In this document: one piece after another, positions 17,160 to 24,953 of the stretch
How positions within the stretch are numbered: the first letter of the stretch is position 1
Layout of the letters: the number at the start of each line of letters is the position of its first letter
Source of the DNA: VYDC01 sp963667515
GTDB taxonomy: Bacteria > Chloroflexota > Dehalococcoidia > UBA2979
Direction: 5' to 3'
DNA: 64,000 nucleotides
NCBI GenBank assembly: GCA_963667515.2
Contig: CAXXXY010000002.1
Span: 186,001 to 250,000, forward strand
Position numbers and translations under genes: made by a program
The notes under the pieces: generated by a model
The model's input: the letters and a program-made list of their open reading frames with translations, nothing else
What the model was told of the DNA's origin: nothing
Databases searched by the model: none

Positions 17160-18659
17160 CAGCTCGCCCCGCTCACCCGCAGCTCGCGGCCCAGCTGCTC
17201 GCGCACGCGCAGCGCGATCGCGCCGGGCAGCCACGCCTCCCCGCCCGCGACGCGGACGGCCCGCGCGCCGCCCTCCGAGGATACCGTGGGGGTGTCACCC
17301 CGCGACTCGGGGGGTTCCCGACGCAGCAGCTCGTCGGCGAGCGCCAGCACGGTGGCGGCACGCCTGAGCGCGGGCTCGTCGGCGAGGCGCAGCAGCGGGG
17401 CGAGCGGCGCGATCCGCCAGCGCGGCTTCTCCGCCAGCCGCAGCAGCGCCGCGGTCTGCGCCAGCGCTCGATGGCTGAAGCCGGCGAGGTCGCTCTCCAG
17501 CGCCAGCTCCGCGGCGTTACGGTGGCGGTTGTAGAAGCCGACCGCGGCGCCCACCTCCAGCAGCCGCGCCGCCTGCCGCAGCGCGTCCGCGAGGTCGGCC
17601 GCGAGGTCGAGGCCGAGGCTCGCCGCCAGCTCCGCCGCCAGCGCCGCGCGGCGCTCGGGGCGGCCGGGGTCGGCGAGCCGGAAGCGCGCCAGCAGCGAGT
17701 CGACGGCGTCCTCGCGCACCTGCGCGGGCGCGGGCAGCCTCTCGCCCAGCGCGTCGCGCAGCACGCCCTCGCGCAGCCCCTGCCCGGAGACGAGCAGCTC
17801 GCGCGCGCCCAGCGCGTCCGCCGCGGCGCCCAGCACCAGCGCCCCCGCCACGATCGTCTCGGCGCGCTGCGGGTTCAGCCCCGGCGTGGCCGCGCGGGCG
17901 CTTGCGTCGGGCGCCGCCAGCAGCTCGGCGAGGCGCCGCAGCCGCCCCCGCCGGAGCCCGTAGCCGTGCAGTAGCGAGACGGGGTAGCGCGAGCGCCTCG
18001 CGCGGTCGATCCGCGCGAGGTTGCGGAGCGCGCCGCCGGTCCCCACCAGCGCCTCGCCGCGCGCCAGCCGGCCCACGCCGCTCGTGCGGATCGCCTCGCG
18101 CACGGCCTCGCGCAGCGCGTCCGCCTGCGCCTCGCTCGGCGGGTCGTCCCCGAGGAAGTGGGCGCGCGCGCAGCGTGCCCAGCGGCAGCGTCACGCTCGA
18201 CGTGAGCTCGCGCCCCTCGAAGCGCGACAGCTCCATGCTGCCGCCGCCCAGATCCACCAGCACGCCCGAGTCGACGGCCACGCCGTAGACCGCGCCGAGG
18301 AAGGCGAAGCGCCCCTCGCTCGCCCCGTCGAGCACCTCGAGCTCGAGCCCCAGCTCGGCGACGCGCCGCGCCAGCTCGGCGCCGTTGCGCGCCTCGCGCA
18401 CCGCCGAGGTGGCGACCACGCGCAGCTCGCTCGCTCCGGCGCCGCGCGCGACCTGGCGAAAGTCGCGCAGCGCCGCGAGCACCGCATCGACGGCGTCCGG
18501 GGGGAGCGCGCCGCTCGCGTCGAGGCGGCGGGCGAGCTCCAGCCGGCGCCCGAGCTCATCGAGGACCTCGACGTGCGCGCCCGCCGCGCGACGCGCGACG
18601 ACGACGCGCACCGTGTTCGACCCGACGTCGACGACGGCGACCCGATCGCCTGGCGGCAT
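17159..18659 (-). pseudogene. Exopolyphosphatase / GppA phosphatase (apparent frameshift)
   Basis: The N-terminal half reads MPPGDRVAVVDVGSNTVRVVV, LRVVATSAVREARNG and VLVDLGGGSMELSRFEGREL, the ASKHA ATPase-type motifs of Ppx/GppA. At about 18165-18180 the frame breaks in a CG repeat (CTGCGCGCGCGCC) and resumes as HFLGDDPPSEAQADALREAVREAI, then VGTGGALRNLARI and the all-helical C-terminal part with a HxxRN motif. Restoring one CG unit repairs the gene. Removes phosphates from polyphosphate or pppGpp. ATG 18659 has GGGGAGGTG upstream. Confidence 0.78.
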
Positions 18660-19042
18660 GCGCACCTCCCCCCGGGGTCGACGCGGCCGCCGATCGATCG
18701 AAGCGTAGCGCCGGCCGCCCCGGCGCGCTGCGGCGGCGGCGCGCCCGCCGCGCACATCGAGCGGCGGCCGCGGGCCGCCCGGGAGCGCACGCACGCACCC
18801 CGCCGGCGCTTCGCCATCGCCCCTCCGGGGCTCCACCGCTACGCAACCACGAGGCGGCAGACTCTGACATGACCGGCCCGGGCCCGTGACCGCTGCGTGG
18901 GTCGGCGCGGCGGCGCGCGGTGCCCGGGTCGGGCGCCACCTCCTACGCCCGACACGCCCCCCGCTGCCACCCTCGAGGAGGCGCGAGCGCTCGCGCCTCC
19001 TCGCGCAACGTCGGGAGCGGGCCGGGGCGAGAGTCGCGGCGG
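18660..19042. other. Intergenic region with long perfect palindrome
   Basis: 383 bp between the Ppx gene start and the stop of the first DUF3179 gene, both minus strand. No credible gene seen; the open frames here have Arg/Ala-only composition. The only clear structure is the palindrome at 18974-19003. Confidence 0.5.
18974..19003 (-). terminator. 30-bp perfect palindrome, probable terminator
   Basis: CGAGGAGGCGCGAGC is followed directly by its own reverse complement (15-bp arms, no spacer). It begins about 40 bases after the stop of the DUF3179 lipoprotein gene on the minus strand. There is no T-run, so it would be an L-shaped/I-shaped terminator as described in GC-rich bacteria, or a binding site. 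Confidence 0.55.
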
Positions 19043-20410
19043 CTAGCGGTCGCTGGCCCGTACAACGCGCGTGCCCGGCTGGAACGCCGCCCACGCGAAC
19101 CAGAAGTAGCTGCCCGAGAGCACCGGCTCCAGCACCGCGCCCGCGAGCGGGCCGTCGGTGGCGCGTCCCAGCACGCTCCAGGCGCTCCCCGTGCCCACGT
19201 CGACGATGCGACCGTCCCGCGCCTCGAAGCGCAGGGGCTCGCCGTCGAGCTCGGGGACGAAGGCGGCCGCCGAGCCGACGTCCGTGGCGCTGCGGATCTC
19301 CTCGTCGCCCAGCGCCGTGCGCGTGCCCGCCTGCCACAGCGCCACCACCGGCTCCCCGCCCACGGTCGTCTCGACGACCGCGACCTCCGAGAGCACGCTG
19401 AACGGGATCGCCACCGCGTCGCCATCGATCTCGATGGAGAGCACCCGCTCCTTCACGTTGAGCCGGCCGTCGTTCTCGCCCGTCCCCTCGAAGAACGGCA
19501 GCGAGTCCTCCACGCTGTCGTAGCCCGGGTACGGGTTCATGCCGTAGAACTCGGCGCGGTCGGGAAAGCCGGTGTCGCGGGAGAGCACGACGCCGTCCGG
19601 GAAGGTACTCCGGAAGTCCTCGAAGGAGGCGATCTGCGAGGCGAGGAAGCGCAGCCGCGTCCCGGTCGCCTCGCCGATGATCGCCTCGCCCGTGAGCTGC
19701 TGCCAGAAGCTCTCCGTCTGGCGGTCGAACATCACCAGGTCGCTCTCGCGCAGCAGCCCCGAGACGCCGAAGTCCCGCACCTCGCCGTCGACGGTGCGAT
19801 CGAAGGTGAGCGCGCTGTTGCAGAGCGGGCAGAACGTCACGATCACAGGCACGCCGCCCAACGTGTCGTTCACGATCTCGTGCAGCATGAGGATCTGCAG
19901 CGGGTAGGCGCGCGCGTCGCCGTCGATCTCGAGCGCGATCACCGGCTCGTCGGGCGCGAGCCACGCCGCGGCCTCCGCGGGCGCGATGAACTTCGGCTCG
20001 TCGATGGCAGGGATGCCGTCGCGGATGCTGGGGCGATCGAGATCCGTGAGCTTCACGGAGCGACTGTTCCACGCGGTCTTGGGGAACTCGTCCCAGAAGG
20101 TGATGAGGAAGTCGATCTCCCGCATCGTGAGCGGCGGCACCTCGCTGGCGTCGGAGGAGCCGCCCGCGCTCGACGAGCCGCCCGCCGCGCCCGGCGTCGC
20201 GGCCGTGGCCGGCGTCTCGGCGGTGGGCGTGGCGGGGGCGCTCGACGCCGCCTCGGCGGGCGCGTCGTCGCCGCCCGTGCAGGCGGCCGCGAGCAGCGCC
20301 GCGGCGGCGAGCACGCCCGCGAGCGCCGCCAGGCGGGACCGTCGGCGGCGCCGGGGGGCCGCGTCGCGCGCGTCGCGCAGGGCGTAGGGGCTCAGCTGCG
20401 CTCTCGTCAT
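19043..20410 (-). CDS. DUF3179 lipoprotein with CPLC motif
   Basis: 455 residues. A basic N-terminus, hydrophobic stretch and lipobox (LLAAAC) give a lipoprotein, followed by an Ala/Thr/Ser linker. The DUF3179 core has FWDEFPKTAWNSRSVKL, AYPLQILMLHEIVNDTLGG, VTFCPLCNSALTF (Cys194-Pro-Leu-Cys197), FDRQTESFWQQLTGEA and FWFAWAAFQPGT. The biochemical function of DUF3179 is not known to me; the invariant CxxC suggests a redox or metal site outside the membrane. ATG 20410 lies 6 bases after TACGAT, a leaderless-type promoter. A selenocysteine-type paralogue lies at 23056. Confidence 0.85.
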   Translation of the reverse strand: MTRAQLSPYALRDARDAAPRRRRRSRLAALAGVLAAAALLAAACTGGDDAPAEAASSAPATPTAETPATAATPGAAGGSSSAGGSSDASEVPPLTMREIDFLITFWDEFPKTAWNSRSVKLTDLDRPSIRDGIPAIDEPKFIAPAEAAAWLAPDEPVIALEIDGDARAYPLQILMLHEIVNDTLGGVPVIVTFCPLCNSALTFDRTVDGEVRDFGVSGLLRESDLVMFDRQTESFWQQLTGEAIIGEATGTRLRFLASQIASFEDFRSTFPDGVVLSRDTGFPDRAEFYGMNPYPGYDSVEDSLPFFEGTGENDGRLNVKERVLSIEIDGDAVAIPFSVLSEVAVVETTVGGEPVVALWQAGTRTALGDEEIRSATDVGSAAAFVPELDGEPLRFEARDGRIVDVGTGSAWSVLGRATDGPLAGAVLEPVLSGSYFWFAWAAFQPGTRVVRASDR

Positions 20411-20416
20411 GGATCG

Positions 20417-20422
20417 ATCGTA
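20417..20422 (-). promoter_or_regulatory. -10 box of leaderless DUF3179 promoter
   Basis: TACGAT on the minus strand, with 6 bases (CGATCC) before the ATG and no Shine-Dalgarno sequence. Same layout as folD and acpS. Confidence 0.5.
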
Positions 20423-20512
20423 GGGGCCGCCCGCGCGGGCCGGCGTAACGTGGATCACCGCTCTCCGGGCGCGGGTGATCGGGCGCACGCGTCGGCGGCC
20501 CAGAGGGCGGCG

Positions 20513-21235
20513 CTACTCCGCGTCGTGGGCGATCGCCTCGAGGCCCGCGCGGTCGCGCACGGCGATCTCCAGCCGGCGCAGGTCGATCAGGCCCGCGGAG
20601 CGCATCTCGTTCAGGATGCGCGTCGCCGTCTCGCGGTAGGTGCCGACCATCTCGGCGATGTCCTGGTGCGAGAGCTTCACGGGCGCGCTGTCCTCGCCGG
20701 AGAGGCGCAGCAGCGTGGTCGCGATGCGCGCCGGCGTCGACTTGTAGGCGGAGTCGGCCAGCCGCTCCTCGGCGTCCTCCACGCGGCGGGCCAGCAGCTC
20801 CAGCAGCCGCAGCGCGACGGTGGGGTAGCGCGTGAGCATCCGCTCCACGTCGGTGCGCGACATCGCGCAGAGCAGGCAGTCCTCGCCGGCCTCGGCGAAC
20901 GAGCCCTGCATCCCCGCGCCGATCAGCGACATCTCGCCGAAGACGGAGCCCGGCTCCACCGTGCCCGTGATGAGCTTCTTCCCCTCCGCGGTGATGCGGT
21001 AGAGGTTCACGCGGCCCGCCTTGAGGATGAAGAGCACCTCGCCGGTCTCGCCGGGCGAGAAGAAGACGCGCCCGCGGCGGCAGGTGTTCATCGCCACGGA
21101 GCGCTCCAGCTCCTGTAGCTGCTCCTGGCCGAGGTCGCGGAAGAGGTCCGTCTTGGAGAGGTAGTAGACCTTCTCCAGCCGCTGCCCGTCGCCCGGCGCG
21201 GCGCGCACGCCCGCTTGCTCGACCTGCTGCGTCAT
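20513..21235 (-). CDS. CRP/FNR-family transcription regulator
   Basis: 240 residues. The N-terminal cyclic-nucleotide-binding-type barrel (about 30-150: LFRDLGQEQLQELERSV, FFSPGETGEVLFILKAGRV, GSVFGEMSLIG) is linked to a C-terminal winged helix (KLSHQDIAEMVGTYRETATRILNEMRSAGLIDL). The QDIA..VGTYRET.TR recognition helix is typical. There is no N-terminal FNR cysteine cluster, but the barrel ends with an unusual DCLLCAM pair of Cys that might sense redox. It lies in a cluster of thiol proteins, so redox control of these genes is a reasonable inference. Confidence 0.88.
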   Translation of the reverse strand: MTQQVEQAGVRAAPGDGQRLEKVYYLSKTDLFRDLGQEQLQELERSVAMNTCRRGRVFFSPGETGEVLFILKAGRVNLYRITAEGKKLITGTVEPGSVFGEMSLIGAGMQGSFAEAGEDCLLCAMSRTDVERMLTRYPTVALRLLELLARRVEDAEERLADSAYKSTPARIATTLLRLSGEDSAPVKLSHQDIAEMVGTYRETATRILNEMRSAGLIDLRRLEIAVRDRAGLEAIAHDAE

Positions 21236-21281
21236 GGTGCTGCCCCGTTCCCGCCGCGCGCGCCGTTCGCGCGCCGGCTGC

Positions 21282-21638
21282 TCAGACCGCCAGCGCCGCT
21301 TCGATCTTCGCGCACAGCTCCTCCCACGCGGGCGTCCCCAGCGAGACGATCGACCCGTCGAGGGTGAACGTCGGCACCGCGAAGATCTCCTCCGGGTGAT
21401 CCTGGCCCGTCGAGAGCTGCAGGTCGACCACCTGCACCTCGACGGCCGGCAGATCGCGGCGCACGCGCTCCGCCACCTCGAGCGCATGCTCGCAGGCGAA
21501 GCAGCCCTCGTCGACGTAGACGCGGAGCACGGCCTTCGGCGTGCCCTCCCTCCCGGGACCGCGCGTCGGGGTCCCGCTGCTGCCCGCGACCTTCGCGGGA
21601 CGTCGAGCGCTCCGAGGTCCGCTGCCCTGTGCCGCCAC
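21282..21638 (-). CDS. Glutaredoxin/thioredoxin-like protein with CFAC motif
   Basis: 118 residues by the longest start. A small thioredoxin fold: VLRVYVDEGCFACEHALEVAERV (Cys46-Phe-Ala-Cys49), VEVQVVDLQ, then the cis-Pro segment FAVPTFTLDGSIVSLGTPAWEEL. The first 35 residues are Pro/Gly/Arg-rich and probably not folded; a GTG at residue 37 preceded at 13 bases by GGGAGGGAGGG could be the true start. Cytosolic. Lies 46 bp downstream of the CRP/FNR gene's start region but in line on the same strand; part of the thiol cluster. Confidence 0.75.
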   Translation of the reverse strand: MAAQGSGPRSARRPAKVAGSSGTPTRGPGREGTPKAVLRVYVDEGCFACEHALEVAERVRRDLPAVEVQVVDLQLSTGQDHPEEIFAVPTFTLDGSIVSLGTPAWEELCAKIEAALAV

Positions 21639-21656
21639 GCTGCCCGTGCTGCCCTG

Positions 21657-22046
21657 CTAATTGGCCTCGCGGCGCAGCGCCCACCAGGCGCCGATGAGCG
21701 CGCCCGCGGCCGCGGTCGCGACCACCTCGCCGCCGAAGCCGCCCGGCTGGTCGTCGATCAGCGTCGCGGACGGCGTCGCCTCGATCGCCGCGAGCCCCAG
21801 CCAGCCGACGGCGACCGCCGCGAGGCCCAGCGTCACCGCGGTCCCCACGCTCGCGCCGGGAAGCGGCGCGCCGCGCGCCTGCCGTGCGGTCCACGGCGCC
21901 GCGCCCGCGACCAGCAGCGGATGGAAGTGAAAGGCGAGCCCCGTCACCTCCGTGGCGACGATCCACACCACGGCCAGCACGAGCGCGACCACGCCGCCCA
22001 TGACGATCGCCTGCGTCGGGCTCACCGCCCGCTCCGTCGTCGCCAC
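21657..22046 (-). CDS. Four-helix membrane protein, unknown
   Basis: 129 residues from GTG 22046, which has GAGGAG four bases upstream; the open frame extends to 22199 but that part is Pro/Ala/Arg-rich and unsupported. Hydrophobic segments: AIVMGGVVALVLAVVWIVAT, a short FHFHPLLVAGAA, GTAVTLGLAAVAVGWLGLAAI, and VVATAAAGALIGAWWAL. The FHFHP motif could bind a metal. It immediately precedes the CFAC protein (18 bp) and is divergent from the thioredoxin gene, so it probably belongs to the same redox cluster. Confidence 0.65.
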   Translation of the reverse strand: MATTERAVSPTQAIVMGGVVALVLAVVWIVATEVTGLAFHFHPLLVAGAAPWTARQARGAPLPGASVGTAVTLGLAAVAVGWLGLAAIEATPSATLIDDQPGGFGGEVVATAAAGALIGAWWALRREAN

Positions 22047-22346
22047 CCGCTCCTCCTCGTGTTCCTGTCTCGTCGCGCCGGGCGCTCGCCCTGGGCTCGG
22101 CGCCCCGCGCTCGCTCGCGCCGGCGGGCGCACCGCCGGCACGCGAGCCGTCGAGGGCAGCGTCGCCCGCGGGGCGCACGGCCGCCGTGATCACGATCACG
22201 GCCCCCGCCTTCCGGCCCCCGCCGAGGCCCGCGAGCGCCCGGATCCCGGGGTCGGAGGGTGAGCGGCGCCACAGTCGCTACGCCGCGTGTGACGATGATC
22301 ACCAGGGCGCACGCTCCCGCTCCCGTCCCGCGAGGGGAGGCCACCG

Positions 22347-22934
22347 GTGCCGAAGACACGAGGCGCGCGCCGCCGCGAGCAGCGCGCGCGGCACGCGACC
22401 GCGCCGTCCGCGAGCGCCGGGATGCGGCTGCCGTGGGGGAAGATCACGCTCGGCGTGGCGGCGCTGCTGGGGGTCGCGGGGATCGCCTTCGTCGCGATCA
22501 CGGGCGCGGGGAGCTCCACGGTCGACCCGCAGCTGGAGGCGCTGGCGCGCGAGACCTCGGGCGGCGAGGTGCGCGTGCTGCAGGGCAGCGCGCACACCGT
22601 CTACCACTCGGACGCGCTCCCCACCAGCAACGAGCCGCGCGCCGACGGCCGGCCGACGCTGGTCTGGTTCTCCGGCACGTGGTGCCACTTCTGCGAGCGC
22701 ATGGACCCCTTCGCCTGGGAGACCGCGAGCGACTTCGGCGATCGGGTCGTGTTCCTCGAGAAGTCCATCGACCACGACCGCGGCGCGGCCTCCCGCTTCG
22801 GCGTGCGCGGCACGCCGACCTTCGTGCTGCTGGACGCGCGCGGGCGCGAGCTGGCGCGCTTCTTCTACCAGGCGGACCGCTCGAGCTTCGCCTCGACCAT
22901 CGAGGCCGCGCTCGCTCGCGTGGGCGTCGGCTGA
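22347..22934 (+). CDS. Membrane-anchored thioredoxin-fold protein (WCHFC)
   Basis: 195 residues. A basic N-terminus, one membrane helix (about residues 33-55, ITLGVAALLGVAGIAFVAIT), then an extracytoplasmic thioredoxin domain with LVWFSGTWCHFCERMDP (Cys113-His-Phe-Cys116), a VFLEKSIDHDRGAASRFGVRGTPTFVLLDARG core with cis-Pro, and helix SSFASTIEAALARV. GTG 22347 has GAGGGGAGG at good spacing. It resembles DsbE/ResA-like reductants. Its 121-bp distance to the Sec-type DUF3179 gene on the same strand suggests that it may reduce that protein. Confidence 0.85.
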   Translation: MPKTRGARRREQRARHATAPSASAGMRLPWGKITLGVAALLGVAGIAFVAITGAGSSTVDPQLEALARETSGGEVRVLQGSAHTVYHSDALPTSNEPRADGRPTLVWFSGTWCHFCERMDPFAWETASDFGDRVVFLEKSIDHDRGAASRFGVRGTPTFVLLDARGRELARFFYQADRSSFASTIEAALARVGVG

Positions 22935-23055
22935 CTGGTCGCGTGCGTGGCCGGCGCGCTGGGCGCCGGTAACTCCGCTCACAGTCCGCCAGCTCTCGGG
23001 CCCAGACGATGGATCGTGGCGCCGACCGCCCCCACCCCGGCCGAGAGGACGCCCC

Positions 23056-24213
23056 GTGACACTCACTCCTGCGCTCCGGCGCGCGCTCCCGTTCGCGCTG
23101 ATCGCGGCGGGGATCGCGGCGCTGGCGGCCGTCTCCGTGCTGCGCTCCGGGCCGGAGCGCAGCACCGTGGAAGTGGAGCGCCCCGTGGCACGCTCGACAT
23201 CTGGCGACGGCTCGCGAGGAGCGCCGACTCTCCCCGCGACGCGCGAACTTGAGATCGTGACCGTGCTGCCGCAGGACGCGATTCCGGCGACCTTCGACCC
23301 GCAGTTCGTCTCGGCGGCGGAGACGGACGCGCAGCTCGCGCCGGAGGACCTGGTGCTCGGCGTCTCGGTCGAGGGCGACCACCGCGCCTACGGCGTCGCG
23401 TTCCTCTCCAGCCGCGAGGTGGTCAACGACGTGATCGGAGGCGTGCCGCTCGCCGTGACCTGGTGACCGCTCTGCTTCACGGGCATCGTGTACGCCCAAG
23501 AGCTCCCGGACGGTGACGGCGGCACGCGCGAGCTCACCTTTGGCGTCTCCGGCAAGCTGATCATGAACGCGCTGGTCATGTACGACCGCGAGACCGGGAC
23601 GCTGTGGAGCCAGTTCCTGGGGCAGGCCGTCGACGGGCCGCTCGCGGGCACGGCGCTTCAGCCCTTCGGCGTGACGCTCACGAGCTGGTCGACGTGGCGC
23701 GAGGCGCACCCCGAGACGATCGTCCTCGACCAGCGGGGCGCGCGCCGCGACCCGTACGCCTCGTACTACGGCAGCGACCGCGCGGGCATCCTCGGCGAGG
23801 AGAACGCGGACGATCGGCTGGCGCGCAAGGAGTTCGTGCTCGGCCTGCAGCGCGACGACGGCTTCGCGAAGGCGTACCCGTTCCGCCACCTCTCGGCCAC
23901 GCCCGTGCTGAACGACGAGGCGCCGGGCCTGCTGCTGGTCGTCGCCTTCGACGTGGAGCGCGGCGCGGGGCAGATCTTCGAGCGCGCCACAGGCGGCCGA
24001 GTGCTCACCTTCGAGCAGGGGCCGCCCGCCGAGGGTGGCGGGCTGGCGCTGCGCGACACGGAGACCGGCACGCTGTGGTCGCCCGTCACCGGCGAGGCGC
24101 TGGAGGGGCCGCTCGCCGGGAGCCGCCTCACGGTCGTGCCCTCGTTCGCCTCGTTCTGGTTCGCGTGGTCGGACTTCCACCCCGACACGGAGTTCTACGA
24201 GCCGGGCGCCTAG
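23056..24213 (+). CDS. DUF3179 selenoprotein (TGA read as selenocysteine)
   Basis: Frame GTG 23056 to TAG 24213 holds one TGA at 23464-23466 (codon 137). Both sides are the same DUF3179 protein: SREVVNDVIGGVPLAVTW-[TGA]-PLCFTGIVYAQEL, then LIMNALVMYDRETGTLWSQFLGQAVDGPLAG and FWFAWSDFHPDTEFYEPG. The paralogue at 19043 has VTFCPLC here, so TGA replaces the first Cys, giving U137-P-L-C140. Codon use is normal after the TGA and a hairpin with the geometry of a bacterial SECIS follows it. Product 385 residues with an N-terminal signal/anchor (LPFALIAAGIAALAAVSVL). Alternatives are a TGC-to-TGA nonsense mutation or error; the exact position at a redox Cys favours selenocysteine. Confidence 0.78.
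23464..23503 (+). promoter_or_regulatory. Candidate bacterial SECIS element
   Basis: Directly after TGA (23464-23466) the bases GCTCT (23469-23473) pair with AGAGC (23499-23503), and GGGC (23481-23484) with GCCC (23494-23497). They enclose a 9-base loop ATCGTGTAC whose GU lies 22 bases after the TGA. SelB-binding loops normally carry an exposed GU 16-37 bases downstream, so the spacing fits. The inner bulge GCTTCAC is unpaired. Confidence 0.65.
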
Positions 24214-24243
24214 CGGGGCGACAGCGGGCACCGGCAGGGGAAA

Positions 24244-24275
24244 GCGAGAGGCCCGGCATACGCCGGGCCTCTCGC
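24244..24275. terminator. Bidirectional hairpin terminator
   Basis: A 14-bp perfect stem GCGAGAGGCCCGGC / GCCGGGCCTCTCGC with loop ATAC, 30 bp after the DUF3179 selenoprotein stop and about 80 bp after the stop of the convergent RRM gene. TCGGTTCTCCGTT follows on the plus strand. Confidence 0.85.
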
Positions 24276-24353
24276 TCGGTTCTCCGTTGTCCGCCTCCGC
24301 CGTCCCGCCGCCCCCTCCTGCTGGGAAGCCGGGATGGCATCAGCGGGTGCGGG

Positions 24354-24683
<330 letters not shown>

Positions 24684-24953
24684 AGTCTCACACTTCCAGC
24701 CGGGGAATCCGGCGTCACTATGGCCGGGCCGCGTGGCCCGGCACCATTCGCTCCTCAGACCTGACGCCGGACGTGCAGGAAGTTCGAACCGGAGGCCATC
24801 TGAGGGACGCCCGCTGCGGGCGCCATCAGGATCAGAGTACCACGTCCTCCCGGCTGCGTAGATAGCCGATCGGCCGGTTTGATCGACCTTCCGGCGCGGC
24901 CCGGCAGGCCCCTTCATTCGCCCTGAGCCGGGTGCGATACTGGACGCTGCGGG
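24684..24953. other. Divergent intergenic region with hairpin upstream of RRM gene
   Basis: 270 bp without a gene. GCCGGGCC (24723-24730) and GGCCCGGC (24735-24742) form an 8-bp stem with loop GCGT about 40 bases before the RRM start, possibly a 5'-leader structure. On the plus strand GATACT (24936-24941) ends 12 bases before the LysM gene's GTG and is a likely -10. Confidence 0.45.

Noticed and set aside
13727..18659. Programmed frameshifting in the CYTH-CHAD, tmk and ppx genes
   Set aside because: No slippery heptamer with a stimulatory element; the shifts lie in simple repeats and differ in direction, so indel error or mutation is simpler.
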